Made by a program: the position numbers and the translations under genes. The notes beneath the pieces were generated by a model that was given only the letters and a program-made list of their open reading frames with translations, was not told the DNA's origin and searched no databases. 64,000 bases of DNA from an uncultured Collinsella sp. (GTDB lineage: Bacteria; Actinomycetota; Coriobacteriia; Coriobacteriales; Coriobacteriaceae), in NCBI GenBank assembly GCA_902491395.1, contig CABUHO010000012.1, forward strand, positions 1-64,000, in the 5' to 3' direction. This document shows, in pieces, positions 49,545 to 59,109 of this stretch (the first letter of the stretch is position 1; each line of letters begins with the position of its first letter).

Positions 49545-50042
49545 ATGCCGGGCGAGAATTTTCCTGGCGATAGGATCGTCAGCTTGGTCGATGAGCTCGA
49601 AGGGCTGATCGAGGAAGCCAAGCCGCCTTTCGGCAAGAACGCTCAGTTCAAGGTCATCGACGCCGACGTGTTCTTCAACATCCTCGACGAGATCCGCATG
49701 AGCTATCCCGAGGAGTGGCAGAAGTCCCGCCGTATCCTTAAGGAGCGCGAGGAGCTTATGGCTTCCGCCGCCGCTCAGGCCGATTCCATCATCGCCGATG
49801 CTCAGCAGCAGGCCCTCACCATTGCCGGTGAGCAGGAGATCGTCCGCTTAGCACAGCAGCAGGCCGACGACATCCGCGATCGTGCCCAGCAGTACGAGCG
49901 CGAGACGCGTTATGCTGCCGAGGACTACGCAGAGCAGGTCTTTACGCACCTGGAGGAGAACCTTAAGAGCCTGACCGGCACCGTTACCCGTTGCCGTCAG
50001 CAGCTCAACGAGGGTGCCGCCCAGCAGAATGGTCAGTGGTAA
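49545..50042 (+). CDS. DivIVA/ATPase-b-like coiled-coil protein
   Basis: The 165-residue protein is mostly a coiled coil. After a short N-terminal part (IVSLVDELEGLIEEAKPPFG) it has a long Ala/Glu/Gln/Arg-rich helix (about residues 75-155). Family members in Clostridia and Coriobacteria lie between coaD and the DUF177-rpmF pair and are annotated as ATPase or DivIVA-like proteins, so the name is only descriptive. The ATG at 49545 is chosen for the AAAGGAG 5 bases before it. Its stop overlaps the DUF177 ATG by one base. Confidence 0.7.
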   Translation: MPGENFPGDRIVSLVDELEGLIEEAKPPFGKNAQFKVIDADVFFNILDEIRMSYPEEWQKSRRILKEREELMASAAAQADSIIADAQQQALTIAGEQEIVRLAQQQADDIRDRAQQYERETRYAAEDYAEQVFTHLEENLKSLTGTVTRCRQQLNEGAAQQNGQW

Positions 50043-50596
50043 TGACTGAGTTCCCGAGCGTTACCGTCGATCTTTCCGAGCAGCTCGAGTTCCCTGGTGA
50101 TTCGTATCCGCTGACCGGTAAGGTCGATGTCGCCACCTACACGGTGGGCGAGAAGGAGTACCAGCTGCAGGACGGCATCGACTACGACGTTGTCTTTACC
50201 AATGCCGGTACCGGTGTTTTGCTTACCGGCATGGTCCGCGCGCACGCCACCGGCGAGTGCGACCGTTGCCTGGAGCCTGCATCGTTTGATATCGCCGGCG
50301 AGATCGAGGAGTTCTACCTCTTTGAGGAGCCCGAGGATCCCGAGGCCTACGAGGACGGCTACGAGCTCCTCGGTGAGGACCGCATCGTGGATCTGGGTGA
50401 GCCCATCAACGACGCGGTCGTTATGGACACGCCGTTTGTGGTGCTCTGCAAGCCCGATTGTCGCGGTCTGTGTCCCACTTGCGGTTGCAATCTCAACGTC
50501 GAGCAATGCGATTGCGCCGCCCAGGCAGAGGCAGAATGGGCCGCTGCCACGGAAAATCCATTTGCAGCATTGAAGAATCTCAAGCTCGATGAGTAA
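50042..50596 (+). CDS. yceD: DUF177/YceD-family protein
   Basis: The 184-residue protein belongs to the YceD/DUF177 family always found just before rpmF (ribosomal protein L32). It is linked to 23S rRNA processing in plants and bacteria. Cys pairs at CDRCLEPA (about 77-84) and CKPDCRGLCPTCGCN (about 136-150) suggest zinc binding. ATG 50042 overlaps the previous stop (TAATG). The central part is acidic. Co-transcription with rpmF is expected. Confidence 0.85.
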   Translation: MTEFPSVTVDLSEQLEFPGDSYPLTGKVDVATYTVGEKEYQLQDGIDYDVVFTNAGTGVLLTGMVRAHATGECDRCLEPASFDIAGEIEEFYLFEEPEDPEAYEDGYELLGEDRIVDLGEPINDAVVMDTPFVVLCKPDCRGLCPTCGCNLNVEQCDCAAQAEAEWAAATENPFAALKNLKLDE

Positions 50597-50660
50597 AACT
50601 GTGGTAGTATCGCTACTTGCGCGTAATCGCCACACTGGATAGTTCATAAGGAAGGTCACT

Positions 50661-50840
50661 ATGCCCGTACCTAAACAAAAGCAGGGTCGTATCCGCACTC
50701 ACACCCGTCGTTCCGCCAACATGAAGATCTCGGCTGCGGCTCAGTCCACGTGCCCCCGTTGCGGCGCTGTCAAGCTTCCGCACCACGTGTGCCCCAGCTG
50801 CGGTTTCTACAAGGACCGCGAGGTTATCGTTACCGAGTAA
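50661..50840 (+). CDS. rpmF: 50S ribosomal protein L32
   Basis: The 59-residue ribosomal protein has the typical start MPVPKQKQGRIRTHTRRS and two zinc-binding pairs, CPRC (31-34) and CPSC (44-47). AAGGAAGG precedes the ATG. It sits between DUF177 and plsX as in most bacteria. Its short length is normal for L32. Confidence 0.95.
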   Translation: MPVPKQKQGRIRTHTRRSANMKISAAAQSTCPRCGAVKLPHHVCPSCGFYKDREVIVTE

Positions 50841-50880
50841 CGGTATACTCTGGATGCGATGCCGTTCCAAATGGAACCAC

Positions 50881-50910
50881 AATGGCCGGCTCAATGAGTC
50901 GGCCATTTTT
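50881..50910 (+). terminator. Rho-independent terminator after rpmF
   Basis: AATGGCCGGCTC (50881-50892) pairs with GAGTCGGCCATT (50896-50907, one G-U) around a 3-base loop, then T residues. plsX starts 18 bases later, so it may partly attenuate plsX. Confidence 0.8.
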
Positions 50911-50927
50911 GTATAAGGAGCATGTAT

Positions 50928-51947
50928 ATGAGTAACGTTCGCGTTTGTGTAGACGTTGTGGGCGGAGACGAGAAACCTCAGGTTGTTCTCGATGGTATCG
51001 AGGCTGCACTTGCCGCCGATCCCGATATCGAGGTCTTGGCAGCTGGCCCCGCCGAAATCGTCAATCCCTTTGCTGCTTCCCATGCACGTGTTGAGGCCCT
51101 TGAGGCACCCGACGTTATCGCCATGGAAGACGATCCCATTCGCGCCGTGATGACCAAGCGCAAGTCTTCGATCGTGCTGTCGTGCCGCGCCATCAAGAAG
51201 GGAAATGCGGACGCGTTCTTCTCCGCCGGCTCGACCGGTGCCATGACCGCCGCTGCTACTGCCTACGTGACGCCGTTTAGATATATGGCCGAAGGCAAGA
51301 AGCAGCCGGTGCGTCCGTGCCTGACCAATGCGCTGCCCAATCGTGCCGGCGGTCTGACGGTGCTGTGCGATATGGGCGCCAACCCCGATGTCGAGGTCGA
51401 CGACATGGTGCGTTTTGCCCAGATGGGTAGCGCCTATGCCCGCGTTGTCCTGGGCATCGAGCATCCTCGCGTGGGCCTGCTTGCCAACGGCACCGAGGAC
51501 GAGAAGGGTTCCAACTTTACCAAGGCCTGCTTCCCGGCCATGAAAGCCGCCGTTCCCGGCTTTGTGGGCAACTGCGAAGGCACCGACCTCACCTCGGGCA
51601 ATTTCGATGTCGTTGTTGCCGACGGCATGTCGGGTAATATCGCTCTCAAGGCTACCGAGGGCGCTGCCAAGTTTTTGCTACAGGAGCTCAAGGGCGCCTT
51701 TATGGCCTCGCTCGGCACAAAGATCGCCGCTCTGCTCATTAAAAAGCAGATGCGCGAGATTAAGGCCAAGCTCTCTGGTGATGCCAAGGGCGGCGCGATT
51801 CTTTTGGGCCTGCGTGGCGTGGTCCTGATCGGCCATGGCGCCACCTCGGTCGAGGCTGTTAAAAACGGTACGCTCGCGGCGGCCGAAGCCGTGCGCGCGG
51901 GGCTGGTCGAGAACGTCGCCAACTCCATGGACGGCATCGTTTTGTAA
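50928..51947 (+). CDS. plsX: Phosphate acyltransferase PlsX
   Basis: The 339-residue enzyme makes acyl-phosphate from acyl-ACP for phospholipid synthesis. RVCVDVVGGDEKP opens the protein and AFFSAGSTGAMTAAA, LCDMGANPD and FDVVVADGMSGNIALKATEG are family motifs. ATG 50928 is chosen over ATG 50922 because the AAGGAG site is 7 bases away rather than one. FakA in the same window provides the parallel acyl-phosphate route. acpP follows with its own hairpin. Confidence 0.94.
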   Translation: MSNVRVCVDVVGGDEKPQVVLDGIEAALAADPDIEVLAAGPAEIVNPFAASHARVEALEAPDVIAMEDDPIRAVMTKRKSSIVLSCRAIKKGNADAFFSAGSTGAMTAAATAYVTPFRYMAEGKKQPVRPCLTNALPNRAGGLTVLCDMGANPDVEVDDMVRFAQMGSAYARVVLGIEHPRVGLLANGTEDEKGSNFTKACFPAMKAAVPGFVGNCEGTDLTSGNFDVVVADGMSGNIALKATEGAAKFLLQELKGAFMASLGTKIAALLIKKQMREIKAKLSGDAKGGAILLGLRGVVLIGHGATSVEAVKNGTLAAAEAVRAGLVENVANSMDGIVL

Positions 51948-52014
51948 GAGCGAGTTAGAGCGCTGTTATGTGCCTCGCGGCCTGCTTCGTGGGGTAGAAT
52001 CAGAACCGTGTCTT

Positions 52015-52044
52015 GGTACCGCCTGGGCGGTACCATTCTTTTGG
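52015..52044 (+). terminator. Palindromic hairpin before acpP
   Basis: GGTACCGCC (52015-52023) and GGCGGTACC (52026-52034) are exact reverse complements with almost no loop, followed by ATTCTTTT. It may terminate plsX transcripts or act as a leader structure for acpP. Confidence 0.55.
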
Positions 52045-52071
52045 TATTCATGCACTATGAGAGGAAGCGCT

Positions 52072-52314
52072 ATGGACCGCTCCGAAATCTTCGACAAGAT
52101 CGCCGAGGTCGCTGCTGACGTTCTGGGCGTCGATGTTGCCGAAATTAGCGATGAGACCACCTTTGACGACCTCGATGCCAACTCGCTCGAGCGCCTGCAA
52201 CTGGTTACGGCTATCGAGGACGAGTTCAATCTCGAGATCGATGATGAGACCCTGCTCTCGCTCAACTCTGTCGCCGACGCCGTCGACGCGATCGAAAACG
52301 CCAGGGAGGCTTAG
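52072..52314 (+). CDS. acpP: Acyl carrier protein
   Basis: The 80-residue acidic helical protein carries acyl chains on a phosphopantetheine arm. The attachment Ser is Ser38 in DANSLERLQ; most ACPs have DSL here, so Asp is replaced by Asn. The partner synthesis enzyme CoaD and the ACP-using PlsX are in the same region. GAGGAAG precedes the ATG. The order plsX-acpP-rnc-smc-ftsY-ffh is typical of Gram-positive bacteria. Confidence 0.92.
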   Translation: MDRSEIFDKIAEVAADVLGVDVAEISDETTFDDLDANSLERLQLVTAIEDEFNLEIDDETLLSLNSVADAVDAIENAREA

Positions 52315-52317
52315 GTC

Positions 52318-53043
52318 TTGGCTTTATCCGAACGACTTACGCGCGCCCAGGAGATTCTGGGCCACGAGTTCAATGACAAGGTGCTGCTGCGCGCGGCGCT
52401 TACGCATCCTTCGGCCGTCGAAGGCCAGCCAGTCTCGGCAAGCTACGAGCGCCTTGAGTTCTTGGGTGATTCCATTTTGGGCGCCGTCGTCGCCCGTTCG
52501 CTCTTTGAGTCCTATCCGGAGTTTGACGAGGGCAAGCTCACGCGCCTGAAGGTGTCGCTTGTCTCGGGCGCTACGCTGTCCGAGGTGTCGCATGAGCTGG
52601 GCATCGACGACATCATTATCTTTGGTGCCTCCGAGACCGGTACCGGTGCGCGCGGCCTGCACTCGGCGCTCGAGAACGTCTACGAGTCGCTCGTGGGCGC
52701 GCTGTACCTGGATGCCGGCTGGGATGTTGCGGCGGACTTTATTCATCGTACGCTCAAGCCGCACCTGGCCTCCGAGCGTGCCGAGCACCCCGCGAACCCC
52801 AAGTCGTTCTTGCAGGAGTGCGTGCAGGCAGACGGCCACGAGCCTCCCGCGTATAAGCTGGTCGGCTCCGAGGGCCCCGCGCATGCGCCCACCTTTACCG
52901 CTGTGGTGCTCATCGACGGTATTCGCCAGGGCCGCGGCACCGGTTCCTCCAAGAAGGAGGCCGAGGGAGCCGCTGCGCTCGAGGCACTCGACCGCATGGG
53001 CTACACCACCAACGGCGTGATTCTCAACAAGAAGCCTGTTTAA
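52318..53043 (+). CDS. rnc: Ribonuclease III
   Basis: The 241-residue enzyme cuts double-stranded RNA in rRNA precursors. The catalytic signature ERLEFLGDSILGAVV (about residues 43-57) has the metal-binding Glu and Asp. A C-terminal dsRNA-binding domain (about 165-235) ends with SKKEAEGAAALEAL. The start is TTG 52318 with GGGAGG upstream, just after the acpP stop. Length is normal. Confidence 0.94.
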   Translation: MALSERLTRAQEILGHEFNDKVLLRAALTHPSAVEGQPVSASYERLEFLGDSILGAVVARSLFESYPEFDEGKLTRLKVSLVSGATLSEVSHELGIDDIIIFGASETGTGARGLHSALENVYESLVGALYLDAGWDVAADFIHRTLKPHLASERAEHPANPKSFLQECVQADGHEPPAYKLVGSEGPAHAPTFTAVVLIDGIRQGRGTGSSKKEAEGAAALEALDRMGYTTNGVILNKKPV

Positions 53044-53053
53044 GCGAGGAACC

Positions 53054-56000
53054 GTGTATCTCAAGTCCCTCACGCTCAAAGGGTTCAAGTCGTTTGCCGA
53101 CCGCGCCCATATGTCATTTGAGCCGGGCCTGACCGTCATCGTCGGTCCCAACGGCTCGGGAAAATCGAACATCTCTGACTCGATTCTGTGGGTCCTGGGC
53201 GAGCAGAGCGCCAAGCAGCTGCGCGGCCAGGCCATGGAGGACGTCATCTTCTCGGGCTCGTCAGCGCGCAAGCCGGTGGGTGTCGCCGAGGTCACGCTGG
53301 TGCTCGATAACTCGGACCATATGCTGCCCGTCGATTTTGACGAGGTCGCCATCACCCGTCGCATGTATCGCTCGGGCGAAAGCGAGTACCTCATCAACTC
53401 GAGTCCGTGCCGCCTGATGGACATTCAGGACATCCTGCACGATTCGGGCCTGGGCAAGGATACGCATTCCATCATCAGCCAGGGCAAGCTCGATGCCATT
53501 TTGCAGAGCCGCCCCGAGGAGCGCCGAGCCCTCATCGAGGAGGCCGCCGGCATCTCCAAGCACAAACGCCGCAAGGAGCGTGCGCTCAAAAAGATTAAAT
53601 CGATGGACGAGCACCTGACGCGTGCCCGCGACATCAATAAGGAGATCGCCCGTCAGCTGCGGCCGCTGGAGCGTCAGGTCGATCGCGCGCGCAAGTACAA
53701 AGAGCTGTCCTCGCGCGCGAACGAGCTTACGCAGATGCTAGCCGTCGACGAGCTGCGTTCGCTGCAGTCGCAGTGGAACGACCTGGAGAGCCGCTCCAAG
53801 GAAGGCGCCGCCGAGCTGGAGCTTGCGCAGTACCGCCTGGGCGAAAAGGAGCGCGAGCTCGAGAAGCTCCAGGTTATGCTTGAGGAAAAGGGCCTGTTTG
53901 TGGGCGACCTGGGCGAGCAGCGCCGCCATATGCAAGACGTGGTCGGTCGCATTAACTCCGATATGCGCCTGCTCGAGGAAAAGGGCCACAATATGGTGTC
54001 GCGCCTGTCCGACATGCGCGGCCAGATCTCGAGCTCCGAGCATCAGCGTCGTCGCGTGGTAGAGGAGCTCGAGGACGCGCGTGCGCAGCTTGAGGAAGTG
54101 ACCGGCGCGCACATGCAGGCCCAGGAGGACGTTGACGCCGCCGGACCTGCCGCCGCTGAGCTCCACGAGCGGCGCGTGGCGCTCGACAATCAGATTTCGC
54201 AGCTTACGCGTGGGCAACGCGATGTGCAGCGTGTGGCCGATAACGCGGCGCTCGAACTCGCCAAGGTGAAGGACTCGCTGAGCAACGCCGAGGTCGAGGA
54301 CAACATGTACGCCTCGCGCCTGGAGCAGATCGACGAGCAGCTTGAGGAAGTCACGGCCTCGCTCGAGAGCCGTCGCGACCGCGCCGAGGAGCTTGAGGGT
54401 GCTCTTGAGGAAGCGCGCCAGGCCCAGGCCGATGCGCGTGAGGCCACCGAGGTCGCCCGTGCAGCCCTGAAGGACTTGCGTAATCGTGAGAGTGAGGCGC
54501 GCAACAAGCTGTCCGAGGTGCGCTCGGAGCTTGCCAGCCAAAAGAAGCTTGATGCCCGCATGGCAGACAGCTCGCCGCTGGTGAGCCGTCTGATGGGCGC
54601 ACTGGGCGATGATGTCTCAGGCCGTCTGGGCGACGTGCTCGACGCCCCTCGTGAGCTTGAGGGCCTGGTTGAGCAACTACTTGCCGGCGATATCGATGCT
54701 CTTTTGTTTGATGATGCCGCTACGCTTGAGCGCGCCGGTCGTGCGGCTTTGGACCAAAAGAAGGCTTCGGGCGAGGCACTGCTGATGGCGCGCGGCGTGA
54801 GCGGCTTTACCCCCGCTGAGGGCGCCTCCGGTACCCGTCTGGTTGATCGTCTGTCCGTGCGCGCAGGCTATGGTCCCGTCGTCGAGGCGCTGCTCGGCGG
54901 TTATTACGTCGTGGACGATCTTGCTGCCGCGCTGTCGGCGCCGGTCGTTGACGGCGTGACTTACGTGACCCCCGATGGCGCCCGCGTCGCCTGCGGCGGC
55001 CTGGTGCGTGTGGGGCTCGACGCCGGCGAAGCTTCGGGCGCTTTGGAGCGCAAGCGTCGCATTCGCGAGCTGGAGGGCCTGGAGCCCGATTTGGCCGCTG
55101 TGTTTGAGCATGTGTCGGATCAGGTCGTCGAGGCCAATGCGGCCGTTGAGGAAGCGCGTGCCGCCGAGGGCGATGCCGCCGGCGAGATCGCCCGTCTTGA
55201 GGGCGAGCGCCGTTCGCTGCTCTCCGAGATCGGGCGCCTGGAGCAAAGCGCCAACAATGCCGAGGTCGAGCGCGTGCGTATTTCCAAGCGCCGTGAGCAG
55301 GCTGCCGAGGCCGTTCGCGCTGCGCGCCCGCGCGTGGACGAGCTCACCCGTTCGCGGGACGAGGCTCGTGCGCAGGCGAGCGACCTGGGCTTGCAGATTG
55401 CCGAGGCCAACGACGAACTCGACCGCGTTCGCCGTGACGATTCCGAGGCCGCCGGCAAGCTCGCCGATGCCAAGGTTCGCCTGGCCCAGACGAGCGAGCG
55501 CCTGCGTTCGCTGAAGGGCCGCGTGCCCGATCTGGAGCATCGCCTGGAGGGCATCGACCGCCGTATCCGCGGAACACGCCAGGCCTCGCGCTCACTCGAG
55601 CTGCTGCGCCTGCGCGTCGATCCCATGCACGAGCGCTATTCGGCCCTGCTGGAGCGCGCGTCAGATTGGGCCGCACGTCTGCGTGACCAGGCCTCTCTGG
55701 AGGAGGCGGACTCCGCTTCGCTCAAGAAGACCATCGAGGATGCCAAGGCAGAGGTTGCCCGCGCTAAGGAGCGGGTCGATACCGCCACCGCCACGCAAAA
55801 CGAGTTCAAGGTCGCGCGCGGCAAGCTTGAGGTGCAGGTAGAGGCCGCCATTAAGGCCATTACCGCCGATGGCACCACGGTACTCGAGGAAGCGCTCATG
55901 CTTCCGGCACCCACCGACCGCGATGCCGCCGAGCGCGAGCTCAACCAGCTTGTGCGCCAGATCAACAACCTGGGCCCTGTGAACCAAGTTGCCATGGAGG

Positions 56001-56590
56001 AGTACGAGCAGCTCAAGCGTCGCGCCGATTACATCGAGGAGCAGCTGGCCGATCTGGAGAGCGCGCGCAAGGCGCTCACCAAGATCACCGTGGCCATCGA
56101 CCGCAAGATGCGTAAGGCCTTCCTGGTGACCTTTGAGAAGGTCGATGCGAACTTCCGCGAGATCTTCGCCATGCTGTTCCCGGGTGGTCAGGCTCATCTG
56201 GAGATGTCCGATCCCGAGCATCCGGCCGAGACCGGTATCGAGGTCGTGGCGCAGCCGCGCGGCAAGCGCATCACCAAGATGATGCTCATGTCGGGCGGCG
56301 AGAAGAGTCTGACGGCGCTCGCCCTGCTCTTTGCCGTGTACCGCACGCGCACGGTACCGTTCTATGTGCTGGACGAGGTCGAGGCGGCGCTTGATGACGC
56401 CAACCTGTCCAAGCTCATTGGCGCCCTCGATGTGCTGCGTTCCGATACGCAGCTCTTGGTCATTTCGCATCAGCGCCGTACTATGGAGGACGCTGACGTT
56501 CTCTATGGCGTCTCGATGCAAGCCGACGGCGTCAGCCGCGTCGTCTCGCAAAAACTCGATCGCGAAACCGGAAAGGTCGTGAATGCATAA
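53054..56590 (+). CDS. smc: Chromosome segregation protein SMC
   Basis: The 1178-residue protein compacts and segregates the chromosome. Walker A GPNGSGKSN is at about residues 32-40. Two long coiled coils rich in Glu, Ala and Arg flank a hinge (about 510-660, containing GRLGDVL and YYVVDDLAAAL). The C-terminal signature LMSGGEKSLTALALLFAVY and Walker B VLDEVEAALDDAN close the ATPase head. It starts at GTG 53054. The C-terminus overlaps ftsY by one base. Confidence 0.97.
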   Translation: MYLKSLTLKGFKSFADRAHMSFEPGLTVIVGPNGSGKSNISDSILWVLGEQSAKQLRGQAMEDVIFSGSSARKPVGVAEVTLVLDNSDHMLPVDFDEVAITRRMYRSGESEYLINSSPCRLMDIQDILHDSGLGKDTHSIISQGKLDAILQSRPEERRALIEEAAGISKHKRRKERALKKIKSMDEHLTRARDINKEIARQLRPLERQVDRARKYKELSSRANELTQMLAVDELRSLQSQWNDLESRSKEGAAELELAQYRLGEKERELEKLQVMLEEKGLFVGDLGEQRRHMQDVVGRINSDMRLLEEKGHNMVSRLSDMRGQISSSEHQRRRVVEELEDARAQLEEVTGAHMQAQEDVDAAGPAAAELHERRVALDNQISQLTRGQRDVQRVADNAALELAKVKDSLSNAEVEDNMYASRLEQIDEQLEEVTASLESRRDRAEELEGALEEARQAQADAREATEVARAALKDLRNRESEARNKLSEVRSELASQKKLDARMADSSPLVSRLMGALGDDVSGRLGDVLDAPRELEGLVEQLLAGDIDALLFDDAATLERAGRAALDQKKASGEALLMARGVSGFTPAEGASGTRLVDRLSVRAGYGPVVEALLGGYYVVDDLAAALSAPVVDGVTYVTPDGARVACGGLVRVGLDAGEASGALERKRRIRELEGLEPDLAAVFEHVSDQVVEANAAVEEARAAEGDAAGEIARLEGERRSLLSEIGRLEQSANNAEVERVRISKRREQAAEAVRAARPRVDELTRSRDEARAQASDLGLQIAEANDELDRVRRDDSEAAGKLADAKVRLAQTSERLRSLKGRVPDLEHRLEGIDRRIRGTRQASRSLELLRLRVDPMHERYSALLERASDWAARLRDQASLEEADSASLKKTIEDAKAEVARAKERVDTATATQNEFKVARGKLEVQVEAAIKAITADGTTVLEEALMLPAPTDRDAAERELNQLVRQINNLGPVNQVAMEEYEQLKRRADYIEEQLADLESARKALTKITVAIDRKMRKAFLVTFEKVDANFREIFAMLFPGGQAHLEMSDPEHPAETGIEVVAQPRGKRITKMMLMSGGEKSLTALALLFAVYRTRTVPFYVLDEVEAALDDANLSKLIGALDVLRSDTQLLVISHQRRTMEDADVLYGVSMQADGVSRVVSQKLDRETGKVVNA

Positions 56591-57507
56591 TGGGATTCTT
56601 TGACGCTCTCTCGCGCGGACTTGAGCGCAGCCGCGAGGCCCTCAACGGGGTCTTCTACTTTGGCGGCGAGGTCGACGAGGACTTTTGGGAGGACCTTGAG
56701 GATACCCTCGTTATGGGTGACATGGGTGCCGAGGTCGCCATTCAGGTCTCCGATGACCTGCGCGATGCCGCGGCGAAGAAGAACCTCAAGACCGCCCCGC
56801 AGCTCCGTCGCGCCCTAGCCGAGCAGCTTGAGCAGCACTTTGTGCCCATCGAGCGCGATCCGTTCTCCGATACGCCGAGCTGCGTGCTGTTTGTAGGCAT
56901 TAACGGTGCCGGCAAGACCACGACGGTCGGTAAGATCGCGAGCGCCATGGCTGCCCGCGGCAAGAATGTCGTGATCGGTTCGGCCGATACCTTCCGCGCT
57001 GCCGCCATCGAGCAGCTCGATGTGTGGGGCCAGCGTGCCGGCGTCCCCGTCATCAAGCGCGATCGCGGCTCCGATCCGGCAAGCGTTTGCTACGACGTGC
57101 TCGATGAGGCCGATAAACGCGGCAGCGACCTGGTGCTTATCGACACCGCCGGCCGCCTGCACACGAGCCCCGAGCTCATGCGCGAGCTCGCCAAGGTGGT
57201 CAACGTGACGCGTAAGCGCGCCGCCAATATGGCCGCCGGCCCCATGCCCGTCTCGGTCGTGCTCGTGATCGATGCCGCCACCGGCCAGAACGGTCTGAAC
57301 CAGGCGCTCGAGTTTAACGAGGCACTGGGTCTGGACGGTATTATCATGACGAAGCTCGACGGCACGGCAAAGGGCGGTATCGCCATGGCCGTGGCCGAGA
57401 AGCTAAAGCTCCCGATCCTGCGCGTGGGCGTGGGCGAGCAGGTCGATGACCTGCAGGAGTTCAATGCCAAAGATTTCTGCCGCGCCCTGGTGGGCGAGTC
57501 CAATTAA
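56590..57507 (+). CDS. ftsY: Signal recognition particle receptor FtsY
   Basis: The 305-residue GTPase docks SRP-ribosome complexes at the membrane. A short N-domain (about 1-90) precedes the NG core: G1 GINGAGKTTTVGK (about 99-111), DTFRAAAIEQL, G3 DTAGRLHT and G4 TKLDG. The long acidic A-domain of the Escherichia coli protein is absent, as in many Gram-positive bacteria. ATG overlaps the SMC stop (TAATG). ffh follows. Confidence 0.95.
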   Translation: MGFFDALSRGLERSREALNGVFYFGGEVDEDFWEDLEDTLVMGDMGAEVAIQVSDDLRDAAAKKNLKTAPQLRRALAEQLEQHFVPIERDPFSDTPSCVLFVGINGAGKTTTVGKIASAMAARGKNVVIGSADTFRAAAIEQLDVWGQRAGVPVIKRDRGSDPASVCYDVLDEADKRGSDLVLIDTAGRLHTSPELMRELAKVVNVTRKRAANMAAGPMPVSVVLVIDAATGQNGLNQALEFNEALGLDGIIMTKLDGTAKGGIAMAVAEKLKLPILRVGVGEQVDDLQEFNAKDFCRALVGESN

Positions 57508-57517
57508 GGAGTGACTA

Positions 57518-58993
57518 GTGTTTGATTCCCTGAGCGATCGCCTCAACGACACATTTGACCGCCTGCGCGGCAAGGGCAAGCTGACCGAGGCCGATATCAC
57601 CTCGGCCATGCGCGACATCCGCATGGCGCTGCTCGAGGCCGACGTCAACTTTAAGGTCGTCAAGGAGTTTGTCGCCAAGACCAAGGAGCGCTGCATGACC
57701 GCCGAGGTCATGGAGTCGCTGTCGCCGGCACAAAACGTCGTCAAGATCGTGCTCGACGAGCTCACCGAGATGCTCGGCTCCACCGAGAGCAAGCTCGTCT
57801 TTAGCAACCGCATTCCCAATGTCATCATGCTCGTGGGCTTGCAGGGCTCCGGTAAGACCACGGCGGCCGTAAAGCTTGCCTACCTGCTCAAGAAGCAGGG
57901 CCGCTCGCCGCTGCTCGCCGCGTGCGACGTCTACCGTCCCGCCGCTGCCGACCAGCTGGCCACGCTTGGCGGAGAGATCGGCGTACCGGTCTTCCGCGGC
58001 GACGGTGCGCACCCGGTCGACATCGCCAAGGGCGCCATTCAGGAGGCCGTCGACCACCTGCGCGACGTGGTCATCGTCGATACCGCCGGTCGTCTGCAGA
58101 TCGACGAACAGATGATGCAGGAAGCCGTGGACATCAAGAAGGCCGTCAAGCCCGATCAGGTGCTGATGGTCGTCGATGCCATGACCGGCCAGGATATCGT
58201 CAACGTCGTCTCGACCTTTGCCGAGCGAACCGACTTTGACGGCGTGATCATCTCCAAGCTCGACGGCGATGCCCGTGGCGGTGGCGCGCTTTCCGTGCGC
58301 CAGGTGACCGGTAAGCCCATCAAGTTCGTGAGCATGGGCGAGAAACCCGATTCGCTGGAGCCGTTCTATCCCGATCGTATGGCCAAGCGAATCTTGGGCA
58401 TGGGCGACGTCGTCGGCATCATCGAGAAGGCCCAGGAGGCCGCCGATGCCGAGCAGCTCGAGGCTGCCGAGCGCATGCTGCGCGAGGGCTTCACCATGAA
58501 CGACATGCTCGACCAGATGAAGGCCGTCAAGAAGATGGGCGGTATGAAGGGCATCCTGGGCATGCTCCCCGGTGGCCAGCGTGCGCTCAACCAGATGGGC
58601 GGCAATCTGGACGAGGGCATCTTCGATAAGAACGAGGCCATCATCATGTCGATGACCAAGGAGGAGCGCCTGCGCCCCTCCATCATCAACGGCCAGCGCC
58701 GTGCCCGCATCGCCAAGGGCGCCGGCGTGACTCCCACCGAGGTCAACAGCCTTATGAAGCAGTGGGGCGAGATGAACAAGATGATGGGCCGCATGCGCAC
58801 GATGGCCAATCAGGCGCAGGCCGGCGGCAAGAAGGGCAAGAAGGGTAAGAAGGGCAAAAAGATGCGCATGCCCAATATTCCCGGTCTGGATGCCATGGGT
58901 CTGGGCGGCATGGGCGGCCTGGGAATGGGCGGCCCCAAGTCCGATATGGACCTGCTGCGCCAGATGGAAGCGCAGATGCGTAATAAGAAGTAG
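57518..58993 (+). CDS. ffh: Signal recognition particle protein Ffh
   Basis: The 491-residue SRP54 homologue binds signal peptides and 4.5S RNA. The N domain is followed by the G domain with GLQGSGKTTAAVKLA (about 108-122), ACDVYRPAAADQL, DTAGRLQ and SKLDGDARGG. The Met-rich M domain (about 300-440) ends in a Gly/Lys/Met-rich tail. GTG 57518 is the start. It is the last gene of the smc-ftsY-ffh unit and is followed by a terminator. Confidence 0.96.
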   Translation: MFDSLSDRLNDTFDRLRGKGKLTEADITSAMRDIRMALLEADVNFKVVKEFVAKTKERCMTAEVMESLSPAQNVVKIVLDELTEMLGSTESKLVFSNRIPNVIMLVGLQGSGKTTAAVKLAYLLKKQGRSPLLAACDVYRPAAADQLATLGGEIGVPVFRGDGAHPVDIAKGAIQEAVDHLRDVVIVDTAGRLQIDEQMMQEAVDIKKAVKPDQVLMVVDAMTGQDIVNVVSTFAERTDFDGVIISKLDGDARGGGALSVRQVTGKPIKFVSMGEKPDSLEPFYPDRMAKRILGMGDVVGIIEKAQEAADAEQLEAAERMLREGFTMNDMLDQMKAVKKMGGMKGILGMLPGGQRALNQMGGNLDEGIFDKNEAIIMSMTKEERLRPSIINGQRRARIAKGAGVTPTEVNSLMKQWGEMNKMMGRMRTMANQAQAGGKKGKKGKKGKKMRMPNIPGLDAMGLGGMGGLGMGGPKSDMDLLRQMEAQMRNKK

Positions 58994-59017
58994 CGACTGG
59001 TTAAGTCGTGTATGGCG

Positions 59018-59050
59018 AAGGCCGCCTGGATGGTACTCCAGGCGGCCTTT
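59018..59050 (+). terminator. Terminator after ffh
   Basis: AAGGCCGCCTGGA (59018-59030) pairs perfectly over 13 bases with TCCAGGCGGCCTT (59037-59049) around a 6-base loop, with a short T-run. Confidence 0.8.
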
Positions 59051-59109
59051 GTCGTTCGTTCGCAGGTTGTCGAACGCGCGGAAGCGTGTTGACGTCGAGG
59101 TGCTTGCTG

